Positions 1 to 5,775 of a DNA stretch of 7,102 bases are shown here, in pieces. How positions within the stretch are numbered: the stretch's first letter is position 1; every line of letters starts with the position of its first letter. The notes under the pieces are model-generated. The model saw only the letters and a program-made list of their open reading frames with translations. It had not been told where the DNA came from and ran no database searches. The translations under genes and the position numbers were made by a program. The DNA is taken from NCBI GenBank assembly GCA_937942205.1, contig CALDFO010000081.1, positions 1 through 7,102 of the forward strand. The letters run 5' to 3'. The DNA is from an uncultured Alphaproteobacteria bacterium. Its GTDB lineage: Bacteria; Pseudomonadota; Alphaproteobacteria; Micropepsales; Micropepsaceae.

Positions 1-1186
1 GTTCGTCCACCACCGCCAGGCCCAGATCGCGGAAGGCGACATCCTCCGAGAACAGGGCATGGGTGCCGATCAGGATGTCGATCTCGCCCACCGCCAGCCG
101 CGCCAGGGTTTCGGCGCGGCCCGCGCCTTTTTCCCGCCCGGTCAGGCAGGCCAGCCGCACGCCCGCCGCTTTGGCATAGGGTTCCAGCGAGGCGAGATGC
201 TGGCGCACCAGAAGTTCGGTCGGGGCCATCAGGGCCGCCTGCATCCCCGCTTCCACCGCTGTCAGCATCGCCAGCAGCGCCACGATGGTCTTGCCGCTGC
301 CGACATCGCCCTGGAGCAGGCGCAGCATCCGTTTTTCGGACGCCATGTCGGCCTCGATCTCGGCCAACACGGCCAGTTGGGGATCGGTCAGGGCAAAGGG
401 CAGAGCGGCGATCACCTGGGCTTTCCGCGCGCCGGTGCCCGATACGGCGCGGCCCTTGTTGGCGCGCAGGTTGGCGCGGATCAGCAGCAGGGCCAGCTGG
501 TTGGCCAGCAGTTCGTCATAGGCCAGCCGCTGCCGCGCCGGAGTTTCGGCCGACAGGTCGCCGTCATGTTCGGGATTGTGGGCCGTCGTCAGCGCGTCAT
601 TGAACGTGTCCCAACGCCGCTGTTTGGCAAAGGCGGCATCCTGCCATTCCGGCAGCGGTGGCACCCTGCCCAGCGCGCCGCGCACCGCCTTGACCATCGG
701 CCGGGCGGTCAGCCCCTCGGTCAGGCCATAGACCGGCTCGTGCAGCGGCAGGGACGCGGCATCCTCCGGGGCGACCACATGGTCGGGATGGGCCATCTGC
801 AGCCGGTCCTTGAATTTCTCGATCCGGCCCGACAGCACGCGCCGCGCGCCCACCGGCAGCAGCGTCTCCATCCAGTCGGCGGTAGCGCGGAAATATATGA
901 GTTCCATCACCGCGCTGTCGTCGGACACCCGCACGCGCCAGGGTTGGCTTTTGACGCGGGGCGGCAGATGGTCCAGCACGGTCACTTCCACGGTGGCGAT
1001 GCGGCCCGGCTCGGCCTCCGCCAGCCGGGGGCGATAGCTGCGGTCCACCACCCCCACCGGCAGGTCGAACACCAGGTCGGCCAGCTTGGGCCCGGCCACC
1101 TTGGCGATCAGCTTTTCCAGCTTCGGCCCCACCCCGGACAGGGTGCGGATGTCGGCGAACAGGGGGAAAAGGACGGCAGGGCGCAT
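1..1186 (-). CDS. recG: ATP-dependent DNA helicase RecG, N-terminal part (3' end outside window)
   Basis: RecG is a cytoplasmic SF2 translocase that remodels stalled replication forks and other branched DNA. The visible 395 residues hold the N-terminal helical and wedge/OB region (about 1-150, including LSGVGPKLEKL near 16-26 and the RecG-typical PVYGLTEGLT at 151-160) and the first half of helicase domain 1. Walker A is GDVGSGKT at 293-300 (K299), followed by an APTELL-type motif Ia. The window ends at VVDE, so only D394 and E395 of the DExH box are present; family members are usually near 690-700 residues, so roughly 300 are missing. The ATG at 1184-1186 is the only plausible start: an in-frame TAG lies five codons upstream and the protein begins MRPAVLFPLF, as expected for the family. 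No clear Shine-Dalgarno sequence precedes it. The gene is divergent from sdhE-mfd. The reading frame is intact. Identity is very likely. Confidence 0.96.
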   Translation of the reverse strand, partial: MRPAVLFPLFADIRTLSGVGPKLEKLIAKVAGPKLADLVFDLPVGVVDRSYRPRLAEAEPGRIATVEVTVLDHLPPRVKSQPWRVRVSDDSAVMELIYFRATADWMETLLPVGARRVLSGRIEKFKDRLQMAHPDHVVAPEDAASLPLHEPVYGLTEGLTARPMVKAVRGALGRVPPLPEWQDAAFAKQRRWDTFNDALTTAHNPEHDGDLSAETPARQRLAYDELLANQLALLLIRANLRANKGRAVSGTGARKAQVIAALPFALTDPQLAVLAEIEADMASEKRMLRLLQGDVGSGKTIVALLAMLTAVEAGMQAALMAPTELLVRQHLASLEPYAKAAGVRLACLTGREKGAGRAETLARLAVGEIDILIGTHALFSEDVAFRDLGLAVVDE

Positions 1187-1199
1187 TGCTACGCAATGC
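1183..1199. promoter_or_regulatory. 17-bp perfect dyad over the recG start codon
   Basis: The sequence GCATTGC-TAC-GCAATGC has two perfect 7-bp inverted arms around a 3-bp centre, and the recG initiation codon (1184-1186, minus strand) lies inside one arm. As RNA it could fold into a short hairpin hiding the start codon. As DNA it has the size and symmetry of an operator half-site pair. The dyad is directly visible; any regulatory role is inference. Confidence 0.4.
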
Positions 1200-1200
1200 T

Positions 1201-1228
1201 ATTTTAAATTCCCCCCTCTGTCTGCCTA
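1201..1228 (-). promoter_or_regulatory. Possible recG promoter (-10 TAAAAT)
   Basis: Read on the minus strand, TAAAAT (1206 to 1201) matches five of six bases of the sigma-70 -10 consensus, in a short A/T-rich patch inside otherwise G+C-rich DNA. A weak -35, TAGGCA (1228 to 1223, four of six), lies 16 bp upstream and falls inside the first hairpin of the spacer. Transcription would start near 1194, leaving a leader of only about 8 nt before the recG ATG. This is a by-eye match only. Confidence 0.35.
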
Positions 1229-1252
1229 TGCGGGCAGGCCCGCAGGCAGACA
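1219..1252. repeat. Inverted-repeat hairpin 1 in the recG/sdhE spacer
   Basis: Outer arms TGTCTGCCT (1219-1227) and AGGCAGACA (1244-1252) are perfectly complementary over 9 bp. Inside them GCGGG (1230-1234) pairs with CCCGC (1239-1243) around the loop CAGG. A two-base AT bulge sits at 1228-1229. This gives a 14-bp stem, far stronger than expected by chance in a 150-bp spacer. It lies between divergent genes, so a terminator for either is unlikely. It directly abuts hairpin 2, which suggests a composite palindromic intergenic element. Confidence 0.7.
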
Positions 1253-1288
1253 TCTCCCCCGCCATGCGCTTTGCGCAGCGGGGGGAGA
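1253..1288. repeat. Inverted-repeat hairpin 2 in the recG/sdhE spacer
   Basis: The arm TCTCCCCC-GC (1253-1262) pairs with GC-GGGGGG-AGA (1278-1288) with one extra G. The inner arms TGCGC (1265-1269) and GCGCA (1273-1277) close a TTT loop, and a CA bulge sits at 1263-1264. The total is about 15 bp of stem. The G run could alternatively pair with the C run at 1211-1216, which would enclose hairpin 1 in a cruciform-like fold. No T-tract follows on the plus strand, so this is not a typical intrinsic terminator. Confidence 0.65.
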
Positions 1289-1302
1289 AAGCCTGTTCCA
1301 GG

Positions 1303-1331
1303 TTGTTCTGGCCGCGCCCACTGGCTATATC
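1303..1331 (+). promoter_or_regulatory. Possible sdhE-mfd promoter, predicted near-leaderless
   Basis: TTGTTC (1303-1308) and TATATC (1326-1331) are separated by exactly 17 bp, with three and four matches of six to the -35 and -10 consensus. Transcription would start about 7 nt after the -10, at or within a base or two of the sdhE ATG at 1338. The absence of any purine-rich ribosome-binding sequence before that ATG fits a leaderless message. The hexamers are weak, so this is a candidate only. Confidence 0.35.
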
Positions 1332-1337
1332 CGCCCC

Positions 1338-1634
1338 ATGACAGACCTTGGACAGGGTGGCTCTTCGGAGAACCGCCGGAAACGGCTTTTGTTTCGCGCC
1401 CAGCGGCGCGGCTTCAAGGAAGTGGACCTGATCTTCGGCCAGTATGCGGAAGCCCATCTGGGGCGGCTGGACGCGGTGGGGCTGGACCAGTTCGAGGCCC
1501 TGCTCGCCGCCCCGGACCAGGAGGTCTATGCCTGGCTGCGCGGGGCCGAACCTGTGCCGGACACGTATGACAATCCGGTGTTCGCGGGCCTGAAAGCGGT
1601 GTGCGCGCAGAAGAATCCGCGCTGGGCGTCGTAA
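1338..1634 (+). CDS. sdhE: SdhE-type FAD assembly factor (DUF339/Sdh5 family)
   Basis: The 98-residue product matches the small SdhE/Sdh5 family, cytoplasmic proteins that promote covalent attachment of FAD to the succinate dehydrogenase flavoprotein subunit. The diagnostic RGxxE motif is present as R24-G25-F26-K27-E28, in the typical setting of a basic stretch before it (RRKRLLFRAQ, 13-22) and an acidic/hydrophobic helix after it (VDLIFGQYAEAHL). YAWLRG near 64-69 fits the conserved C-terminal helix region. The frame is open upstream to 1086, but the ATG at 1338 puts about a dozen residues before the basic stretch, as in homologues, and the upstream DNA is a hairpin-rich spacer. No Shine-Dalgarno is visible. 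mfd begins 12 bp after the stop, so the two are probably co-transcribed. No sdh structural genes are in the window, so the functional link is known from the family rather than from context. Confidence 0.9.
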   Translation: MTDLGQGGSSENRRKRLLFRAQRRGFKEVDLIFGQYAEAHLGRLDAVGLDQFEALLAAPDQEVYAWLRGAEPVPDTYDNPVFAGLKAVCAQKNPRWAS

Positions 1635-1646
1635 GTGGCCACCTGA

Positions 1647-4600
1647 ATGGATCGTCTGGACTACATCGCCCGGCAGCAGGGCCGTTTCACCGTCTCGGGC
1701 GCGCCGCAGGGCCATGACGCCTGGCTGGCGGCGGAAGCGGCGCGGCGGCGGGCACGCGCGGGCGAGAAAGGTCCGGTGCTGTTCGTGGCGCTGGATGACA
1801 GCGAGGCCGATGCGGTGGAACGGGCGCTGGGCTTCTTCGCGCCGGACCTGACGGTGCTGTCCTTCCCGGCCTGGGATTGCCTGCCCTATGACCGCGTCTC
1901 GCCCAAGCCGGATATCGAAAGCCGCCGCCTGGCCACCCTGGCGGCGCTGGCCCGCGATCCGGGCCAAAACGCCGTCATCGTCACCACCGTCAATGCCGTC
2001 CTGCAGCGGGTGCCGCCCAAGGACGCCATCGCCCGCGCCAGCTTCGCGGCGAAGAACGGCGCGGAGGTGGACCGCGAGGCGCTGGTCGCCTTCCTGGCGG
2101 GCAATGGCTATGTCCGCGCCGGCACGGTGCGCGAGCCGGGCGATTTCGCCCTGCGCGGCGGTATTGTGGATCTGTGGCCGCCCGGTAGTGAACAGCCGCT
2201 GCGGCTGGATTTTTTCGGCTCGACCCTGGACGCGATCCGCCGCTTCGACGCCGACACCCAATTGTCCGGCAAGGAGGCGGTGGCGGAGGTTGCGCTGCTG
2301 CCCGCCAGCGAGACGCCGCTGAACGCCGAGGCGATCAGCCGTTTCCGCACCGGCTATGTCGCCGCCTTCGGCGCGGCGGGCGACGATCCGCTGTATGAAA
2401 GCGTCAGCGCCGGCCGCAAGGCGCAGGGCATGGAGCACTGGCTGCCGCTGTTCTATGACCGGCTGGACACGCTGTTCGATTATCTGCCGCGCTGTCTGGT
2501 GTTCCTGGCGCACCAGTCCGCGGAATCCAAGACCGCGCGGCTGGAACTGGTGCGGGACTATTACGAGACGCGCGAACAGTTCCGGCATCAGAAGGATGAC
2601 GGCAAGACCATCAAGGCTCCCCCTTACAAGCCGCTGAAGCCGGATGCGCTCTACCTGACCGATGCCGACTGGAAGGCGGCGCTGGCCAGGCATCTGGTGC
2701 GCGACCTGTCGCCTTTCCAGGCGCCGGAATCCACCGTCAGCCTGGATGCGGGCGGGCGGCAGGGCCGCGACTTCGCGCCCGAACGTCAGGCCAAAGCCAC
2801 GGGCGGCTCCGGCGGCGGTGACCGCAACGTCTTCCAGGCCGCCGCCGATCACCTGAAAGCCTTGCAGGCATCCGGCAAGCGGGTGCTGGTGGCCAGCTGG
2901 ACCGAGGGCAGCGCCGAGCGCATGGGCGGGGTGCTGTCCGATCACGGCGTCACCCCGATCCGCAAGGTGGCGGACTGGCCGGAACTGCTGAAACTGGATC
3001 GTTCCGCCTTCGGCATCGCCTGCCTGGGGTTGGAGCGCGGCTTCGAGGCGCCGGATTTCGCCATCCTGTCCGAGCAGGATGTGCTGGGCGACCGCATGGT
3101 GCGGGCCCAGAGCCGCACCCGCCGGGCGCAGAATTTCATCGCCGAAGCCTCGGCCCTCACGCCGGGCGATCTGGTCACCCATATCGAGCATGGCGTGAGC
3201 CGCTATCTGGGCTTGAAGGCGATCGACGCGCTGGGCGCGCCGCATGACTGCCTGGAACTGCAATATGACGGCGGCAAACTGTTCCTGCCGGTGGAGAATA
3301 TCGAACTCCTGACGCGCTATGGCGCGGACGAGGGCGTTCCGCTCGACCGGCTGGGCGGCGCGGGCTGGCAGAAGCGCAAGGCCGAGATGAAGGAGCGGGT
3401 GCGCGCCATCGCCGCCGAGCTGATCAAGATCGCCGCCGCCCGCCAGTTGAAGTCGCTGCCGCCGGTGGAGCCGCCTACCGGCCTGTATGACGAATTCGCC
3501 GCCCGCTTCCCCTATCAGGAGACGGACGATCAGGAAAAAGCCATTGGCGAGGTGGTGGCCGATCTGGCGGCGGGCCGCCCGATGGACCGGCTGGTCTGCG
3601 GCGATGTCGGCTTCGGCAAGACCGAGGTGGCGATGCGCGCCGCCTTCGTGGCCGTGATGGCGGGCGAACAGGTGGCGGTGCTGGTGCCCACCACGCTGCT
3701 GGCGCGCCAGCATTATCGCGGCTTCGCCGAACGCTTTGCCGGCTTTCCCCTGACGGTGCGGCAGCTGTCGCGCTTCGTGGACCCCAAGGAGGCCAAGGAA
3801 ACCAAGTCCGCCCTGGCCGAAGGCACGGTGGACATCGTGGTGGGCACCCATGCCCTCTTGGCCGAAAGCATCGCCTTCAAGCGGCTGGGCCTGGTGATCG
3901 TGGACGAGGAACAGCATTTCGGCGTGGTGCACAAGGAACGGCTGAAAAATCTCAAGGCCGATGTGCATGTGCTGACCCTGACCGCCACGCCCATTCCGCG
4001 CACCCTGCAACTGGCGCTGTCGGGCGTGCGCGACCTGTCGCTGATCACCACCCCGCCGATCGACCGGCTGGCGGTGCGCACCTTCGTCACGCCTTTTGAC
4101 CCGTTGGTCATAAGGGAAGCCCTGCTTAGAGAGTATTATCGCGGCGGCCAGAGCTTCTTCGTCGCGCCGCGCATCTCCGACCTGGCCGATGCCATGACTT
4201 TCCTCAAAGAGGTGGTGCCGGAAGTGAAACCGGCTCTGGCCCACGGCCAGATGTCGCCCAAGGTGCTGGAGGAGGTGATGACCGCCTTCTATGAGCGCAA
4301 GGTGGATGTGCTGGTCTCCACCAACATCGTGGAATCCGGCCTGGACATTCCCACCGCCAACACCCTGATCGTCAACAAGGCCGACAAGTTCGGCCTGTCG
4401 CAGCTTTACCAGTTGCGCGGCCGCATCGGGCGCTCGAAGCAGCGCGCCTATGCCTATCTGACCACGCCCGCCGAGAAGAAGCTGACCGACAACGCCACCC
4501 GCCGCCTGGAAGTGTTGCAGTCGCTGGACCAGTTGGGCGCGGGTTTCAGCATCGCCAGCCACGACATGGATATCCGCGGCGCGGGCAACCTGTTGGGCGA

Positions 4601-5162
4601 GGAACAGTCCGGCCATGTCCGCGAGGTGGGCATCGAGCTCTATCAGGAGATGCTGGAGGAAGCGGTCAGCGGCCTGAAGGAGGGCGGCGAGGCCGATGTC
4701 ACCGACCAGTGGTCGCCCACCATCAATCTGGGCGCCTCGGTGCTGATCCCGGAGAATTATGTCGCCGACCTCAATGTCCGCATGTCGCTCTATCGCCGCC
4801 TGGCCTCGATCGAGACGCGCGAGGATATCGACCGTTTCGCCGCCGAGCTGATCGACCGTTTCGGGCCGCTGCCGGAGGAAGTCACGCATCTGTTCGAGAT
4901 CGTCACCATCAAGCAGCTCGCCAAGCAGGCGGGGGTGGAGAAGATCGACGCCGGGCCCAAGGGCGGCACCATCGCCTTCCGGGGCAATGCCTTCGCCAAT
5001 CCGCTGGCGCTGGTGCAGTTGATCGCCAAGCACAGCGGCACCATGAAGGTGCGGCCCGACCAGAAGATCGTGGTGACGCGCGACTGGCCCACCCCCAATG
5101 ACCGGCTGGCGGGCGCCAAGGCGGTGCTGACCCATCTCGCCAAGCTGGCGCAGGCGGCATGA
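1647..5162 (+). CDS. mfd: Transcription-repair coupling factor Mfd
   Basis: Mfd binds RNA polymerase stalled at DNA lesions, pushes it off by ATP-driven DNA translocation and recruits UvrA for nucleotide excision repair. The 1171-residue protein is full length (E. coli Mfd is 1148). In order: UvrB-like module about 1-350 (EPGDFALRGGIVDLW near 165), linker region to about 500, CarD-like RNA polymerase-interacting domain about 505-565 (PGDLVTHIEHGVSRYLG from 506), SF2 translocase about 600-970, and the C-terminal TRCF/D7 domain about 1020-1140. Helicase motifs are intact: GDVGFGKT at 652-659 (K658), DEEQ at 753-756, TLTATP at 777-782, STNIVESGLDIP from 891 and QLRGRIGR at 922-929; RGAGNLLGEEQSGH from 977 is family-typical. 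The ATG at 1647 lies 12 bp after sdhE and has no strong Shine-Dalgarno, so translation may be coupled. The stop overlaps the next start as ATGA. The identification is secure. Confidence 0.98.
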   Translation: MDRLDYIARQQGRFTVSGAPQGHDAWLAAEAARRRARAGEKGPVLFVALDDSEADAVERALGFFAPDLTVLSFPAWDCLPYDRVSPKPDIESRRLATLAALARDPGQNAVIVTTVNAVLQRVPPKDAIARASFAAKNGAEVDREALVAFLAGNGYVRAGTVREPGDFALRGGIVDLWPPGSEQPLRLDFFGSTLDAIRRFDADTQLSGKEAVAEVALLPASETPLNAEAISRFRTGYVAAFGAAGDDPLYESVSAGRKAQGMEHWLPLFYDRLDTLFDYLPRCLVFLAHQSAESKTARLELVRDYYETREQFRHQKDDGKTIKAPPYKPLKPDALYLTDADWKAALARHLVRDLSPFQAPESTVSLDAGGRQGRDFAPERQAKATGGSGGGDRNVFQAAADHLKALQASGKRVLVASWTEGSAERMGGVLSDHGVTPIRKVADWPELLKLDRSAFGIACLGLERGFEAPDFAILSEQDVLGDRMVRAQSRTRRAQNFIAEASALTPGDLVTHIEHGVSRYLGLKAIDALGAPHDCLELQYDGGKLFLPVENIELLTRYGADEGVPLDRLGGAGWQKRKAEMKERVRAIAAELIKIAAARQLKSLPPVEPPTGLYDEFAARFPYQETDDQEKAIGEVVADLAAGRPMDRLVCGDVGFGKTEVAMRAAFVAVMAGEQVAVLVPTTLLARQHYRGFAERFAGFPLTVRQLSRFVDPKEAKETKSALAEGTVDIVVGTHALLAESIAFKRLGLVIVDEEQHFGVVHKERLKNLKADVHVLTLTATPIPRTLQLALSGVRDLSLITTPPIDRLAVRTFVTPFDPLVIREALLREYYRGGQSFFVAPRISDLADAMTFLKEVVPEVKPALAHGQMSPKVLEEVMTAFYERKVDVLVSTNIVESGLDIPTANTLIVNKADKFGLSQLYQLRGRIGRSKQRAYAYLTTPAEKKLTDNATRRLEVLQSLDQLGAGFSIASHDMDIRGAGNLLGEEQSGHVREVGIELYQEMLEEAVSGLKEGGEADVTDQWSPTINLGASVLIPENYVADLNVRMSLYRRLASIETREDIDRFAAELIDRFGPLPEEVTHLFEIVTIKQLAKQAGVEKIDAGPKGGTIAFRGNAFANPLALVQLIAKHSGTMKVRPDQKIVVTRDWPTPNDRLAGAKAVLTHLAKLAQAA

Positions 5163-5479
5163 TCCCCTATCAGATCGTGCCGGGCGGCGTGCGGCTGGCG
5201 GTGCGGCTGACGCCGCGCGCGGCGCGCGACGGCCTGGATGGGGTGACGGCGGATGCCGACGGCAGGCCGCTGCTCAAAATCCGGCTCACCGCGCCGCCGG
5301 TGGAAGGCGAGGCCAATGCCGCGCTGGCCGCCTTTCTGGCGAAATCGTTAAGGCTGAAAAAGGCTGCTATCGAAATCCGCTCCGGCGAAACCGGCCGCAC
5401 CAAGATTCTGCATCTGTCGGGCGAAAGCGCCCAAATCCGCGCCCGGCTGGACGCCTGGATCGCAAAACACACGGCATAA
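5159..5479 (+). CDS. DUF167 / YggU-family protein
   Basis: The 106-residue protein belongs to the DUF167 (YggU/UPF0235) family, small single-domain alpha/beta proteins found across bacteria and eukaryotes with no firmly assigned biochemical role. Diagnostic stretches are VRLTPRAARDGLDG (about 15-28), LKIRLTAPPVEGEANAAL (about 39-56, with the hallmark PPVEGEAN), FLAKSLRLKK, and the SGETGRTK segment (about 75-82). There is no signal peptide or membrane segment, so it is predicted cytoplasmic. Its ATG overlaps the mfd stop codon as ATGA, indicating translational coupling and common transcription with sdhE and mfd. In many proteobacteria DUF167 genes instead neighbour yggT-like membrane-protein genes, and none is visible here. 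Family assignment is confident; function is unknown. Confidence 0.92.
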   Translation: MIPYQIVPGGVRLAVRLTPRAARDGLDGVTADADGRPLLKIRLTAPPVEGEANAALAAFLAKSLRLKKAAIEIRSGETGRTKILHLSGESAQIRARLDAWIAKHTA

Positions 5480-5484
5480 GGCTT

Positions 5485-5492
5485 TCTTAAGA
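5485..5492. promoter_or_regulatory. TCTTAAGA palindrome between DUF167 gene and mini-protein gene
   Basis: This perfect 8-bp palindrome is the only A/T-rich element in the 56-bp gap (5480-5535) before the mini-protein gene. It could be part of that gene's promoter or operator, but I find no convincing -35/-10 pair, and an 8-bp palindrome can occur by chance. Confidence 0.15.
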
Positions 5493-5524
5493 GGCTGTGC
5501 CCCACACTCCCGCCGTGATTGAGT

Positions 5525-5530
5525 GGAGAG
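5525..5530 (+). promoter_or_regulatory. Shine-Dalgarno GGAGAG that fixes the mini-protein start
   Basis: GGAGAG ends 5 nt before the ATG at 5536. It is the clearest ribosome-binding site in the window and favours 5536 over the in-frame GTG at 5497, which would also spoil the N-terminal signal peptide. Confidence 0.75.
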
Positions 5531-5535
5531 TTCCC

Positions 5536-5769
5536 ATGCGTGCCATCACGGCCGCCATTCTGGCGCTGACCGTTTCTTCCCAGGCTATCGCCGCTGAAGC
5601 CCCCCTGGCCCCCGGCAAGCCCGCGGGTGTGCAGCAGGCCGCCATCGAGACCGGCGGCGTGATCATGTGGGTGGGTATCCTGGCCGTGGCCGGCGGCATC
5701 GCCGCCCTTGCCTCGACCACCCAGGGCAACGGCAATAGCGCGACCCCTTCGACCGGCACCAACCCGTAA
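5536..5769 (+). CDS. Small exported or membrane mini-protein, unknown function (77 aa)
   Basis: I do not recognise a named family. The N-terminus MRAITAAILALTVSSQAIAA looks like a Sec signal peptide: one Arg, a hydrophobic core of about 11 residues and small residues before a likely cut after AIAA (residue 20). The predicted mature part begins EAPLAPGKPAGVQQA, then has a Gly/Ala-rich hydrophobic segment (GGVIMWVGILAVAGGIAALA, about 40-59) long enough to cross the membrane, and a polar Ser/Thr/Asn/Gly/Pro tail ending in NP. There are no cysteines and no lipobox. A likely form is a tiny inner-membrane protein with periplasmic ends. The GGAGAG site and codon use like its neighbours support a real gene. 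It starts 56 bp after the DUF167 gene, so it could be read through from mfd or have its own promoter. It ends 6 bp from the convergent protease gene, and no terminator hairpin separates them. Confidence 0.8.
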   Translation: MRAITAAILALTVSSQAIAAEAPLAPGKPAGVQQAAIETGGVIMWVGILAVAGGIAALASTTQGNGNSATPSTGTNP

Positions 5770-5775
5770 GCGCCG

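Noticed and set aside
59..1207. A 382-codon plus-strand open frame opposite recG
   Set aside because: It is a mirror of recG codons, rich in His, Gln, Gly and Arg, with no domain and no ribosome site. recG on the other strand is clearly real.
1253..1290. Hairpin 2 as an intrinsic terminator
   Set aside because: It lies upstream of sdhE and upstream of recG, between divergent starts, and no T-tract follows on the plus strand.
1086..1337. In-frame upstream extension of sdhE to 1086
   Set aside because: The added residues would be encoded by the hairpin-rich spacer and by antisense to the recG start. Family members begin close to the basic stretch, which fits the ATG at 1338.
597..5135. A 1512-codon open frame on the minus strand opposite mfd and sdhE, reaching into recG
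   Set aside because: It is antisense to conserved genes with intact motifs, and its translation is a compositionally biased His/Gln/Arg/Gly mix with no recognisable domain. Long antisense frames are a usual by-product of G+C-rich codon use. Its length is striking but needs no gene to explain it.
5497..5535. GTG at 5497 as start of the mini-protein
   Set aside because: The ATG at 5536 has GGAGAG 5 nt upstream and gives a proper signal peptide. The GTG start would put 13 residues in front of it.
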